From Chryseobacterium ginsenosidimutans (GTDB taxonomy: Bacteria > Bacteroidota > Bacteroidia > Flavobacteriales > Weeksellaceae): a DNA stretch of 64,000 bases. A model generated the notes under the pieces. That model searched no databases and had not been told where the DNA came from. It saw only the letters and a program-made list of their open reading frames with translations. Position numbers and translations under genes: made by a program. Numbering within the stretch: the first letter of the stretch is position 1; every line of letters begins with the position of its first letter. Below, piece by piece: positions 45,515 through 55,889 of the stretch. The stretch spans positions 1,302,001 to 1,366,000 of the forward strand of contig NZ_JANUCO010000001.1 in assembly GCF_024807225.1 (NCBI RefSeq), in the 5' to 3' direction.

Positions 45515-45907
45515 ATGAGAACGTATATCACCTATTTTTTGACATCCCTTTTTCTGCTTTTCGTAGTGGAAAGTAAGATCAATGTCAAAACGTTGAAAAA
45601 TGATTACAACAGTCATACGTCTCAGAATTTACCCAAAAAAGCAAACCGCTTAAATCAAACCTACGAAAAACTGACGATTCAGCAGGCTCCGGATGATTCT
45701 GGAAATGCCTTTTCTTTTGAACTCGCAGAAGACGATTTTCAGTTTTCGGATACCTTGCAGGAAATTGTTTTCTTTGCTAGTGTTTTCACTTTGGTGTATG
45801 TTTTTGGTTTAAAAAGCTTCAAAAGACTAAAGCCAACTATTCACGGCTTTTTATCAGAATTTTCTTCCGTAAAAAGATTCATTCTGATTCGTTCTATCAG
45901 AATTTAA
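45515..45907 (+). CDS. Hypothetical protein with two hydrophobic segments
   Basis: The 130-residue protein has an N-terminal hydrophobic segment (YITYFLTSLFLLFVVES) and a second one (LQEIVFFASVFTLVYVFGLKSFKRL) near residues 80-103. Between them lies a charged region of about 60 residues. I do not recognise the family. It lies 143 bp upstream of the efflux operon and may be its first gene or independent of it. Confidence 0.6.
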   Translation: MRTYITYFLTSLFLLFVVESKINVKTLKNDYNSHTSQNLPKKANRLNQTYEKLTIQQAPDDSGNAFSFELAEDDFQFSDTLQEIVFFASVFTLVYVFGLKSFKRLKPTIHGFLSEFSSVKRFILIRSIRI

Positions 45908-46050
45908 AATTTCATTTTCCGATTTATTTTCTGCTGATCCGTTCGGCGGGAAATATCATGCGTTGTGTTTGTTGGTAATCATCACATCGCCCGTTTTCTC
46001 ATTACCATTTTCATATTAAAACATTAACGATTTATATAAACTCCAGAATT

Positions 46051-47133
46051 ATGATCAAGAGAGTTGTCGCAAGCATTGCGCTAAGCAGTCTTTTATTGTT
46101 CAGTTGTAACAAGAAAAAAGAAGAAAAAGAAGAAGTATCAGTCTATCCGGTAACAACTCCGGTGGTGATGGATACCGTGATTGACAAAGAATTTGTAGCT
46201 CAGATCCGGTCTGTAAAGAACATTGAGGTTCGTGCACAGGAAAAAGGTTTCCTTGAGAAGATTTATGTAGATGAAGGGCAGTACGTTCACCAAGGACAGG
46301 TATTGTTCCAGATCATGCCTAAACTGTATCAGGCAGAATTATTGAAAGCTCAGGCAGAAGTAGCACAGGCTACGATCGAGCTGAAAAACGCAAGTACGTT
46401 AGCAAACAACAACATTGTTTCTAAAAACGAAAGATCAATGGCAAAAGCTAAATTGGATGCAGCCAATGCAGAAGCAAACCTGGCTCAGACGCATTTGTCA
46501 TTTACAAACATTAAAGCTCCTTTTTCCGGAATTATCGACAGGCTGCCTTTGAAATTAGGAAGTTTGGTAGATGAAGGAGATTTGTTAACCTCTTTATCGG
46601 ATAACAATGATATTTACACGTACTTCAACGTTTCAGAACCTGAATATCTGAATTATCAAATGCATACAGCCGACAGAGGAAGCAATCAAGTGGCATTGGT
46701 AATGGCAAATGGAGATGTTTTCCCTCAAAAAGGTGAAGTTCAAACCATTGAAGGACAGTTTGATAATGAAACAGGAAATATCGCTTTCAGAGCAAAATTC
46801 CCGAATCCTAATAAATTATTGAGAAACGGAGAAACAGGAAAAGTAAGAATGACTTTACCGCTGAAAAATGCCATGATTATTCCTCAAAAAGCAACGTATG
46901 AAATCCAAGATCAGAAATATGTTTTCGTAGTTGGAAAAGACGGCGTGGCGAGATCTAAAAATATTAAAGTAGCTTATGAGCTTCCGGATGTTTACGTAGT
47001 AAGTTCAGGGCTTTCAAAAGGCGATCAGATATTACTGGAAGGGGTTCAGAAAGTGAAAGACGATCAGAAAGTTCAGACGAAAGCGCAAGATCCGAAAAAA
47101 GTTCTTCAATCATTGAAATTAAAAGCAGAGTAG
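46051..47133 (+). CDS. RND efflux periplasmic adaptor (MexA/AcrA family), lipoprotein
   Basis: The 360-residue lipoprotein (signal ending LLLFSCNKKKEE, Cys19) has the membrane-fusion-protein order. Strand EFVAQIRSVKNIEVRAQEKGFLEKIYVDEGQYV begins the lipoyl domain, followed by a helical hairpin (LLKAQAEVAQATIELKNAS). The second lipoyl half contains THLSFTNIKAPFSGIIDR, then the beta-barrel. It bridges the inner-membrane pump and the outer-membrane channel, with the permease gene 23 bp downstream. Confidence 0.9.
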   Translation: MIKRVVASIALSSLLLFSCNKKKEEKEEVSVYPVTTPVVMDTVIDKEFVAQIRSVKNIEVRAQEKGFLEKIYVDEGQYVHQGQVLFQIMPKLYQAELLKAQAEVAQATIELKNASTLANNNIVSKNERSMAKAKLDAANAEANLAQTHLSFTNIKAPFSGIIDRLPLKLGSLVDEGDLLTSLSDNNDIYTYFNVSEPEYLNYQMHTADRGSNQVALVMANGDVFPQKGEVQTIEGQFDNETGNIAFRAKFPNPNKLLRNGETGKVRMTLPLKNAMIIPQKATYEIQDQKYVFVVGKDGVARSKNIKVAYELPDVYVVSSGLSKGDQILLEGVQKVKDDQKVQTKAQDPKKVLQSLKLKAE

Positions 47134-47156
47134 GACTCTATAAATGAAGCAGTATT

Positions 47157-50100
47157 ATGTTTAAGAAATTCATTCGCAGACCTGTTCTGTCTATCGTAAT
47201 CTCATTGATTATTGTATTTATGGGAGTGCTTTCTCTGGTAAAATTACCGATTACGCAGTTCCCTTCGATTTCACCGCCAAAAGTAAACATCACCGCAGAA
47301 TATCCGGGAGCCAACAACGAATTGTTGATTAAATCCGTGGTTATTCCGTTGGAAAGAGGTTTAAATGGAGTACCGGGAATGAAATATATGACTTCCGATG
47401 CCGGAAACGACGGGGAAGCTTCTATTCAGGTGGTTTTCGACTTAGGAACCGACCCGAATGTAGCAGCCGTAAACGTTCAAAACCGTGTTTCTTCGGTAGT
47501 AAATAAACTTCCGCCGTTGGTAGTTCGTGAAGGGGTAAAAATCACTCGTGAAGAACCTAACATGTTGATGTATATTAACTTGTATAGTGATGATCCTAAA
47601 GCCGACCAAAAATTCCTTTTCAACTATGCAGATATCAATGTGATGTCCGAATTGAGAAGGGTAAGTGGGGTTGGTTTCGCAGATATCTTGGGAACAAGAG
47701 AATATGCAATGCGTGTTTGGCTTAAACCTGACAGATTAACGGCTTACAGTATTTCAGCAGATGAAGTAATGGAAGCGTTAAACGAGCAGAGTTTGGAAGC
47801 ATCTCCTGGTAAAACTGGGGAAAGTTCCGGGAAAAGATCGCAGTCATTTGAATATATTTTAAAATATCCGGGTCGTTATAATAATGAAAAGGATTACGGA
47901 AATATTATCCTTAAAGCTAAAACAGACGGTGAATTTGTAAGGTTAAAAGATGTTGCAGATATAGAATTCGGTTCTTCCATGTATGATATTTATTCTACAT
48001 TAAACGGAAAACCTTCTGCAGCGATCACTGTAAAACAGTCTTACGGTTCCAATGCAAGTGACGTTATCAAAAATGTAAAAACGTTGATGGCAGAACTGCA
48101 GAAAACCAGCTTCCCGAAAGGAATGCATTACGACATCAGTTATGACGTTTCAAGATTCTTGGATGCATCGATTGAGAAAGTTATCCATACCTTATTTGAG
48201 GCCTTTATTTTGGTGGCAATTGTGGTATTCCTTTTCTTGGGAGACTGGCGTTCAACGCTGATTCCGGCGATTGCAGTTCCGGTTTCATTGATCGGTACTT
48301 TTGCGATCATGTCGGCTTTCGGAATTACATTAAACATGATTTCACTTTTTGCCTTGGTAATGGCAATCGGGGTCGTCGTCGATGATGCGATTGTAGTAAT
48401 TGAAGCCGTTCACGCCAAGATGGAAGAAAAACATTTATCTCCGTTAAAGGCAACAGAAGAAGCAATGCACGAGATCAGTGGAGCGATTATCGCGATTACT
48501 TTGGTAATGGCATCCGTATTCATTCCGATTGCATTTATGTCCGGTCCGGTTGGGGTATTTTACCGTCAGTTCTCAATTACAATGGCTTCTGCAATTATCC
48601 TTTCGGGGGTTGTAGCCTTGACATTGACTCCAGCTTTATGTGCTTTAATTTTAAAGAACAATCACGGAAAAGCGAAGAAGAGAACTCCGATCACTATTTT
48701 CTTAGATAAATTCAACAATTTATTTACGAAAGGAGCAGGGAAATATGAGAAAATGTTGCATAAAACAGTTAAAAAGAAAACATTCACACTTCCGTTATTA
48801 TTAGCGTTTTGTGCTTGTACATTCTTCTTGAGTAACTCGCTTCCTTCAGGATTTATTCCGGCGGAAGATCAGGGGATGATTTATGCGATTATTCAGACAC
48901 CTCCGGGTTCTACACTGGAAAGAACGAATCAGATTGCTAAAGAATTATTGCGAGAATCTGAAGGTATTGATGGGGTACAATCTGTTTCTTCATTGGCTGG
49001 TTACGAAATTTTGACCGAAGGTACAGGTTCCAACTCAGGTACGTGTTTGATTAACCTTAAAAGTTGGGATGAACGTAAAGAATCTGCCGCGGAAATTATT
49101 GAAAAACTTGAAGAAAAAGCCAAAAATATTCCGGGTGCGAATATAGAATTCTTCCAGCCGCCTTCAATTCCGGGTTATGGTGCAGCCGGAGGTTTCGAAC
49201 TTCGTTTACTGGATAAAGCTGGAAGTGGTGATTACCAGAAAATGGAGAAAGTAAGTAATGACTTTGTGAGCGAATTGAAAAAACGTCCTGAATTGGGTTC
49301 TGCATTTACCTTCTATTCGGCGAGTTTCCCACAATATATGCTGAAGATTGATAATGATCTTGCCGAGCAAAAAGGGGTTACCATCGAAAAAGCAATGGAT
49401 AATTTATCCACGTTGATTGGTTCGAATTATGAAACAAGTTTCATCCGTTTCGACAGACCTTATAAAGTGATTGTTCAGGCAGGACCTCAATATCGAGCGT
49501 TACCGACGGATTTATTGAAGTTATATGTTAAAAATGATAAAGATCAGATGGTTCCGTACTCAGATTTTATGCATTTGGAAAAAGTTTATGGTTTATCAGA
49601 GATCACGAGACATAATATGTATAATTCTGCCGAGGTAAGTGGAACTCCTGCACCGGGTTATAGCTCCGGACAGGCGATTGCAGCGATTCAGGAAGTTGCG
49701 GATAAAACGCTTCCGAGAGGTTTCGGTATCGACTGGGCGGGTATTTCCAAAGATGAGGTAAGCCGTGGAAATGAAGCCATATTTATCTTCTTAGTGTGTT
49801 TGGGATTTGTTTATCTAATTCTTGCGGCACAGTATGAAAGTTTCATTCTTCCGTTACCGGTAATTTTATCGTTGCCGACGGGTATTTTCGGAGCATTCTT
49901 ATGCTTAAAGTTATTAGGATTAGAAAACAACATTTATGCGCAGGTTGCGATGGTCATGTTGATTGGTTTATTAGGTAAAAACGCCGTATTGATTGTCGAG
50001 TTTGCCGTACAGAAGAAGGCTGAAGAAGGTATTCCGGTGGCGCAGGCTGCCATTGAAGGAGCTGCGATCCGTTTCCGTCCGATTTTGATGACCTCATTTG

Positions 50101-50351
50101 CATTCATTGCAGGTTTGATTCCTTTGGTGATGGCGACAGGACCGGGAGCGGTTGGTAACCGAACCATTGGTACAGCTGCAGCGGGAGGTATGTTGATCGG
50201 AACTATTTTCGGATTAATGATTATCCCAGGATTGTACTACATCTTCGGAACGATCGCTGAAAAGTCGAAACTGGCGAAATATGAAGAAGAAAATCCTTTA
50301 ACAGAACAAACAGAACCTTATCAACACGATGATAAACATGAAGACTTATAA
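47157..50351 (+). CDS. RND efflux permease, HAE1 family (AcrB/MexB-like)
   Basis: The 1064-residue inner-membrane pump has the duplicated RND organisation with 12 helices. Key proton-relay residues are seen: the Asp pair in GVVVDDAIVVIEAV (TM4) and the Lys in GKNAVLIVEFA (TM10). The porter domain contains EYPGANNELL and NVAAVNVQNRV; the long second periplasmic loop contains EDQGMIYAIIQTPPGSTLERT. HAE1 pumps export drugs, detergents or dyes; the substrate is unknown. The gene overlaps the outer-membrane factor gene by 14 bp. Confidence 0.92.
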   Translation: MFKKFIRRPVLSIVISLIIVFMGVLSLVKLPITQFPSISPPKVNITAEYPGANNELLIKSVVIPLERGLNGVPGMKYMTSDAGNDGEASIQVVFDLGTDPNVAAVNVQNRVSSVVNKLPPLVVREGVKITREEPNMLMYINLYSDDPKADQKFLFNYADINVMSELRRVSGVGFADILGTREYAMRVWLKPDRLTAYSISADEVMEALNEQSLEASPGKTGESSGKRSQSFEYILKYPGRYNNEKDYGNIILKAKTDGEFVRLKDVADIEFGSSMYDIYSTLNGKPSAAITVKQSYGSNASDVIKNVKTLMAELQKTSFPKGMHYDISYDVSRFLDASIEKVIHTLFEAFILVAIVVFLFLGDWRSTLIPAIAVPVSLIGTFAIMSAFGITLNMISLFALVMAIGVVVDDAIVVIEAVHAKMEEKHLSPLKATEEAMHEISGAIIAITLVMASVFIPIAFMSGPVGVFYRQFSITMASAIILSGVVALTLTPALCALILKNNHGKAKKRTPITIFLDKFNNLFTKGAGKYEKMLHKTVKKKTFTLPLLLAFCACTFFLSNSLPSGFIPAEDQGMIYAIIQTPPGSTLERTNQIAKELLRESEGIDGVQSVSSLAGYEILTEGTGSNSGTCLINLKSWDERKESAAEIIEKLEEKAKNIPGANIEFFQPPSIPGYGAAGGFELRLLDKAGSGDYQKMEKVSNDFVSELKKRPELGSAFTFYSASFPQYMLKIDNDLAEQKGVTIEKAMDNLSTLIGSNYETSFIRFDRPYKVIVQAGPQYRALPTDLLKLYVKNDKDQMVPYSDFMHLEKVYGLSEITRHNMYNSAEVSGTPAPGYSSGQAIAAIQEVADKTLPRGFGIDWAGISKDEVSRGNEAIFIFLVCLGFVYLILAAQYESFILPLPVILSLPTGIFGAFLCLKLLGLENNIYAQVAMVMLIGLLGKNAVLIVEFAVQKKAEEGIPVAQAAIEGAAIRFRPILMTSFAFIAGLIPLVMATGPGAVGNRTIGTAAAGGMLIGTIFGLMIIPGLYYIFGTIAEKSKLAKYEEENPLTEQTEPYQHDDKHEDL

Positions 50352-51781
50352 TAAATATATAGCAGCCATTGCCTTATCGCTTGTTTTAGCAAGCTGTAAG
50401 GCGCCGATGGCGACCGTCATAAAAGATGAGGTGAAAGAAAATGTACCTCAAAACTTTAATCAGGAAGAACAGGGAGACGCAAATAATAACAGCGGAACAA
50501 CTCCTTGGAGACAGTTTTTCACAGATCCGAACTTGGTTTCTTTAATTGAAACAGCTTTAAAGAACAATCAGGAACTGATGATCACTTTGCAGGAAATCGA
50601 GATTGCAAAAAGTGGTGTTTTAGCGAAAAAAGGAAGATTAACGCCGACTGTTACTGCAGGAATCGGAGCCGGAGCAACAAAAGCAGGTCGCTACACAAGC
50701 GAAGGAGCAGGTGATGCAAGTACGGAAATAGAACCCGGTAAAGAAGTACCCGATATTCTTGGGAATTTCGAAGGCGGTTTAATGGCAAACTGGGAAGTCG
50801 ATATCTGGAAAAAGCTGAGAACAGAGAAAGAATCTGCAGTTGCACATTATCTTTCAACGGTTGAAGGGAAGAATTTTGTTCTTTCAAATTTAATTGAAGA
50901 AGTTGCGGATAATTATTATGAATTGCTGGCTTTGGATAATCAGTTGGATATTATTCAGCAGTATACAAAACTTCAGGAGAAAGCGTTGGAAATATCAAAA
51001 ATTCAGAAAGAAGCTGCGGCTGCAACTGAATTGGCGGTGAAAAAGTTTGAAGCAGAATTAGCAAAATCAAAAGCATCAGCATATACAATCCGTCAGGAAA
51101 TCACCGAAAAAGAGAATCAGATTAATGCTCTTTGTGGTCGTTATCCGCAGACGATTGTAAGATCTAAAGATGATTTTATGACAACCATTCCGCAAACAGT
51201 TTATACAGGAATTCCGTCACAGTTATTGGCGAAACCGTCCTGATATCAAACAAGCAGAATTAGAATTAAAATCAACAAAACTAGACGTAGAAGCAGCAAG
51301 AAAAGAGTTTTATCCTTCACTGGAAATTTCTGCAACATTAGGATTGGAAGCTTTTAAACCTTCTTATCTTGTGAAATTGCCGGAATCTATTGCGACAAGT
51401 TTAGTGGGAGAATTGGCTGGTCCGCTTATTAATAAAAGTGCGATAAAAGCGAATTTTCAAACGGCAGATGCAAGACAGATTCAGTCTTTGTATGAATATG
51501 ACAAAACGATTCTTAATGCGTATTTAGACGTTGCCAATTTAATGTCTAAAGTGAAAAACATAGATCAGTATTATCAACTGAAGTCTGAGGAAACAAAGGC
51601 TTTGGAACAATCTATCGATATTGCTAATCAGTTATTTAGAAATTCAAGAGCAGATTATCTGGAAGTTCTTCTGAACCAGAGAGATGCTTTGGATGCGAAA
51701 ATGGAACTGGTTGAAGCAAAACAAAAACAGCTGAGTACAGTTGTTGATATTTATAAGAGCTTAGGCGGAGGCTGGAAGTGA
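50338..51781 (+). pseudogene. TolC/OprM-like outer membrane efflux lipoprotein, frameshifted
   Basis: Repaired, this gives a 480-residue OMF: lipoprotein signal (ALSLVLASCKAP, Cys19), two-fold repeats with helices (LVSLIETALKNNQELMITLQE, NLIEEVADNYYELLALDNQL), and a C-terminal repeat (QTADARQIQSLYEYDKTIL). The frame breaks at GCGAAACCG (AAA at 51232-51234); dropping one A restores SQLLANRPDIKQAE, the conserved RPDI motif. A channel truncated here would disable the pump, so the break is either damaging or a sequencing error. The start at 50338 is chosen for its lipoprotein N-terminus. A hairpin terminator follows at 51808. Confidence 0.85.
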
Positions 51782-51807
51782 TTGTAAATCCTTAATGTTT
51801 TAAAAAG

Positions 51808-51840
51808 AAAAGAGGCTGCCCGTAAGGAACAGTCTCTTTT
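51808..51840 (+). terminator. Terminator of the RND efflux operon
   Basis: AAAAGAGGCTG / CAGTCTCTTTT with an 11-nt loop and a T-rich end. It is related in sequence to the hairpins at 42156 and 44026. Confidence 0.75.
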
Positions 51841-52409
51841 CGATTAAAACTGAAAACTCTAATAAAAAAGGTTTGTTTTGCGAAACCTTTCTTGATCTAC
51901 CTGTAGGAAATGACCACAATTAATTTGTGTTTTAATGGCTATTAGTTTCTTAAAAATGGTTATTAGTTTTTTTTCAAAAATCAACTCTAAAAAAAACCTG
52001 CCTTCCCGAAAAAGTAGTTTCCCCGATCAAAGGAAGGTGGTCTGTTGTATGAATAGAATCATCATGTTTTTATATTAATCTTTCTCAAAATTTATCTTAA
52101 CATGCTTTTTTAGTACTTCATTTACATTCTGATTCTCTTCAAAAAATGTCTCAGTTAGTTTGTTTTATATTCGATTTCTGAGCCCGAAATTATAACCTTG
52201 CCTTGATATAAAAAAATACTTGTTGTCTCTATTCGTAAATTATGACGTCCTAATTTGTGAATTGGATAAATTTAAAGTATTGATAATTAGATTGTTATTT
52301 TGTAAACTAGAAATAATTCTATTCTCCGTATTAATTCATTATTCTATGATAAAAACTAACGTATTTTATGTACTTTTGAGCACAACTAGATACGGAATAA
52401 CTCATAAAG
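51841..52409. other. Intergenic region without a gene
   Basis: About 570 bp with no supported ORF. A TACTTTTG -7 box lies at 52371-52378, 31 bp before the next GTG start, and probably belongs to the regulator gene. Confidence 0.5.
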
Positions 52410-54110
52410 GTGATTAAAAAACTCTTCTTTGTACTTTTTATAGGATTTTTTAAACTTCTTCTGTCTCAGGAAGGATACAGTGAATATTATAAATTGAGAC
52501 AGAAATTCGAGAATTTAGCAGAAAATGACTCCAAAGCTTTCCCGTTTCTTCAACCTTACATTAATAAAGCAAAAAAAGAAAAGAACTACGAAAAATTAGT
52601 TCAGGGATATAAAGACGGTGTGTTTTATTCTCCTGAAAATCATATTAAATTAAAATATTCAGACAGTATGATTTGGGCGGCAAATCAGTCCAAAGACGGT
52701 GATCTGAAAAGTATAGCTTATCTTGAGAAAGGAATTATATATTACTACCATTATAAAAAATTCCAACAAGCACTTAATGAATATCTTAAAGCTTATGAAT
52801 ATTCTAAAAATACAAAAAACAATTACCTAAAATATCAGAATCTATACCATATTGGTGTGGTGAAAAGCTATTTGGGATATTATGAGGATGCTTCAGAATT
52901 ATTTAAAAAAAGTCTTGAGTATTACGAGGTACAAAAATCCAGATCTGATCTTGGCCCGAACGCCATTTATAACAGTAAAAAAGGCTATCTGAACAGTCTT
53001 CATCAGCTGATAATTTGTGATAGAAATTTAGGAAAATACAAAGAAGCTGACTCGAAGATAAAAATTGGGCTTTCGGAAGTAGGAAATGACCCTGATTATA
53101 CCTTAGAAAAGGGATATTTTCTTTTATCTAAAGGGATTTCTGAATATCGGAACAATCGGTATGAATCGGCTTTAAAAAATTTAAATGAATCTCTTCCTTC
53201 TGTAAAAAACGGCAGAGATTTCGCCAGACTTTCGGTTGATTATTTTTATATCGGAAAAAGCTATTTTGGACTGAAAAACACTAAAGAATCAATTCATTAT
53301 TTCAAAAAAGTAGATTCCATTTTTCAGGAGCACCAATTCATTCTTCCCGAGCTTAGAGAGAACTATGAAATTCTGATCGATCATTCTAAAAAAGAGAAAA
53401 ATCAGTCGCAACAATTATACTATACGAGCCAGCTTTTAAAAGCGGACAGTGTTATTTCGAAAGATTTTATGTATCTCTCTTCAAAAATCCATAAAGAATA
53501 CGACACAAAAACGTTATTGGATGAAAAGGATAACCTGCAGAAAATAAATTATTTAGGGATTATTGTTATTATCATTTTAATTGTTTGGGCGGTTGGTCTG
53601 GTGGTTTTATTGACTAAGAGACATAAAAAAGCGAAAGAAATTCAGCAAAAATATATTTTGGTGGAAGAAAAATTTACTTCACATCAACATATTATTGAAA
53701 AAGAAATTCCCGTTCCTGAGGAAAAGAAAATTGGTCTCCATGAGAATAAAGTAGGAGAATTGCTTCGAAAACTGAAATCTTTTGAAGAGAAACAAGAATT
53801 TACCCAAAAAGGACTTACCATCAGTAAACTGGCGACTCAATTGGGAACGAATTCCAATTATCTTTCCCAAGTCATTAACGAATATAAAAAAGTAAATTTT
53901 AACAAATATTTAAGTGAACTCCGCATCAATTACATTACAAATTTACTTTTCGAAAACAAAGAATACCTAAAATACAACATCGAAACGCTCGCCAAAGAAT
54001 GCGGCATCGCTTCCCGACAAAACTTCTCCGATCTCTTCTATGAAATCAACGGGATTCGCCCGACGGATTTTATTAAGAAGAGGAGACAGGAGCTGGATAA
54101 TAAAGAATAA
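52410..54110 (+). CDS. TPR-containing membrane regulator with AraC-type HTH
   Basis: The 566-residue protein has a signal peptide (MIKKLFFVLFIGFFKLLLSQ). TPR-like repeats occupy residues 25-370 (KFQQALNEYLKAYEYSKNT, YEDASELFKKSLEYYEVQ). A transmembrane helix lies near residues 382-404 (INYLGIIVIIILIVWAVGLVVLL), and a C-terminal AraC HTH contains LTISKLATQLGTNSNYLSQVIN, IETLAKECGIASRQNFSDLFYEINGIRPTDF. It starts with GTG. This class resembles hybrid regulators that sense periplasmic signals. Its neighbours suggest it may control the secreted cassette downstream, but that is inference. Confidence 0.78.
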   Translation: MIKKLFFVLFIGFFKLLLSQEGYSEYYKLRQKFENLAENDSKAFPFLQPYINKAKKEKNYEKLVQGYKDGVFYSPENHIKLKYSDSMIWAANQSKDGDLKSIAYLEKGIIYYYHYKKFQQALNEYLKAYEYSKNTKNNYLKYQNLYHIGVVKSYLGYYEDASELFKKSLEYYEVQKSRSDLGPNAIYNSKKGYLNSLHQLIICDRNLGKYKEADSKIKIGLSEVGNDPDYTLEKGYFLLSKGISEYRNNRYESALKNLNESLPSVKNGRDFARLSVDYFYIGKSYFGLKNTKESIHYFKKVDSIFQEHQFILPELRENYEILIDHSKKEKNQSQQLYYTSQLLKADSVISKDFMYLSSKIHKEYDTKTLLDEKDNLQKINYLGIIVIIILIVWAVGLVVLLTKRHKKAKEIQQKYILVEEKFTSHQHIIEKEIPVPEEKKIGLHENKVGELLRKLKSFEEKQEFTQKGLTISKLATQLGTNSNYLSQVINEYKKVNFNKYLSELRINYITNLLFENKEYLKYNIETLAKECGIASRQNFSDLFYEINGIRPTDFIKKRRQELDNKE

Positions 54111-54485
54111 TTTTTTAAATTTTAAAGAGAGTTTAAATATTCTATTGTTTTGATATGTATAGGTTTAGATATGTGATTTAATGAAAATCAATTACTTATA
54201 TTAATTAAAAGTAAGAAATCTCTTTGTCGGGAAATTTATTTTTTTTAGTTTTACGAAAATTGAAACGATAACAAATGATGAATAAATTACTTACTTCTCC
54301 TAAGAAGTACATTTCCTACGGGCACATCAAAACACTTAAAAATAATACGAGAGCTTTTGTTGCTTTGCGAAAATATGTTTGCAAAAGGATGGTAATATTA
54401 CATTAGATATTACTAATGAATATCTCTACCGTGAAGTAGAAATGAACTTTATAACTACGCTTAATTTTAATATATTTTAACTTTT
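54111..54485. other. Intergenic region with a possible gene relic
   Basis: No intact gene is supported. Short frames near 54275-54390 (MNKLLTSPKKYISYGHIK) and 54380-54480 (KDGNITLDITNEYLYREVEMN) could be pieces of one decayed gene but cannot be joined by a single clear change. Confidence 0.35.
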
Positions 54486-55365
54486 ATGAAAACAAAATTA
54501 TTACCACTAGCTCTATTAGTATCAACATTTATGTTTGGCCAATGGAGCTTAACAGGAAACTCAGGAACAACACCTATCAATAATTTTTTAGGTACCTCGG
54601 ATGATCAAGATGTTGTCTTTAAGACAAATAATATAGAGAGAATGAGAATTTTCGGTGGTCCTTATGTGAATGGAATTGTAATAGGAAACCAAAGTGCTGC
54701 AGGAAACTCCTGCAGGTGGAAGATTAGAGATTACAAGTGTACTTTGTAATGGTTGCGCTTCTACATGGGCTAAAGTATCAGATATTGTTATTCGAAATGT
54801 GGGAAGTAGCAATATGGAATTCCTAATGCCTAACGATAATGCAACAGATCCCAATGCAGATGTAAGTACACCAAATTCATCAGGTATTACAAAAATAAAA
54901 TTTACTGATGCCGTTCACAAAAGTAATCTTGTGGTTTTTAATACAGGAAAAGTGACTATAGGAACAGACCAGTATGACAATGATCCAAATTATATTTTTT
55001 ATGTAAGAAAAGGAATAAAAGCAGAGCAAATAAAAGTTGAAAACCCTGCTACTAACGGATGGGCAGATTATGTATTTAAAAAAGATTACCAACTTAGGAG
55101 CTTAGAAGAAGTTGAAAAACATATCGTCGATAAGGGTCACTTACCTAATATTCCCTCTGCTTCTGAAGTAGAAAAAGATGGAATTAATCTTGGGGAAATG
55201 GATGCAAAGCTTTTAGAAAAAATTGAAGAATTAACACTTTATTCAATCGAACAGAATAAACAAATTAAGTGGCTCCTAGAAGAAAATAAAGTTTTAAAAT
55301 CCCAATCTGAGGATATTAAACAACTTCAACAGCAAGTTCAGGAATTAATTTCAACAAACAAATAA
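54486..55365 (+). pseudogene. Secreted tail-fibre-like protein with C-terminal coiled coil, frameshifted
   Basis: Repaired, the protein has 292 residues. It has a signal peptide (MKTKLLPLALLVSTFMFGQ), a beta-rich N-terminal part, then KAEQIKVENPATNGWADYVFKKDYQL and HIVDKGHLPNIPSASEVEKDGINLG. It ends in a coiled coil (IEELTLYSIEQNKQIKWLLEENKVL). The HLPNIPSA..V....I.LGEM block is shared with fibre-like proteins often placed before RHS genes in Bacteroidetes. The frame breaks at GGAAACT (AAA at 54704-54706); one A fewer restores SAAGTPAGGRLEI. It is first in a run of three secreted genes. Confidence 0.78.
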
Positions 55366-55371
55366 ACACAA

Positions 55372-55857
55372 ATGAAAAGAAAAATACTATCTCTGTTTTC
55401 TTTATTAATAGGATTTTTAGGATTTTCTCAGGCAACTGAAGTTTACTTTAAATACGATGAAGCGGGAAACCAACGCTACAGAGGAACAAATTCGGCTGGG
55501 AAACAAGCTCCTGAGCAAACTCAAGAAGCAAAAAAAGTTGAGGAAATAAAAACCATAGCAACTGTAAAACAAGACCTTGTTATAGATGAAAAAGCTTTCT
55601 GGAAACAGTTAAGACTATATCCTGTTCCTGTCAATGATTATCTTACAATTGACTGGACAGAGGAAGTTGATGGTCTTATTGAATCTGTAGCACTTTATCA
55701 GCACAGTACGGCGCACTGGAAATTCCAACAACAAAATATTCCTAGTTTGAATAAGCAGTTAAAAATTAATATGACTGGCTATGACTGGGGTGTTTATGTA
55801 TTACACTTTACTTTGAAAGATGGAAGAGTGTTCAGTAAAAATATTACAAAACGATAA
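55372..55857 (+). CDS. Small secreted protein with T9SS type-A sorting domain
   Basis: The 161-residue protein has a signal peptide (MKRKILSLFSLLIGFLGFSQ). It has a short RHS-like stretch (EVYFKYDEAGNQRYRG), a charged linker and a type-A CTD (LRLYPVPVNDYLTIDW ... GVYVLHFTLKDGRVFSKNITKR). The YDEAGNQ motif matches the YDxxGN repeat of the giant protein downstream, so the two may act together. It lies 6 bp after the fibre-like gene and 32 bp before the RHS gene, which suggests one operon. Confidence 0.78.
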   Translation: MKRKILSLFSLLIGFLGFSQATEVYFKYDEAGNQRYRGTNSAGKQAPEQTQEAKKVEEIKTIATVKQDLVIDEKAFWKQLRLYPVPVNDYLTIDWTEEVDGLIESVALYQHSTAHWKFQQQNIPSLNKQLKINMTGYDWGVYVLHFTLKDGRVFSKNITKR

Positions 55858-55889
55858 AAACTTTTAACCCAAAATAATTATTAACAAAT

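Noticed and set aside
42156..51840. Similar AAGAGACTG hairpins at 42156, 44026 and 51808 as a dispersed repeat family
   Set aside because: Their similarity is limited to the terminator stem, which is common in low-GC genomes; no flanking homology is seen between all three.
54275..54480. Two short frames that might be a broken gene
   Set aside because: No single change joins them and neither resembles a known family.
9598..54706. Hypothesis that every GGAACC in the window is misread
   Set aside because: Intact GGAACC sites occur inside sound genes, for example near 5317, 20963, 40521 and 47449, so the event is recurrent but not universal.
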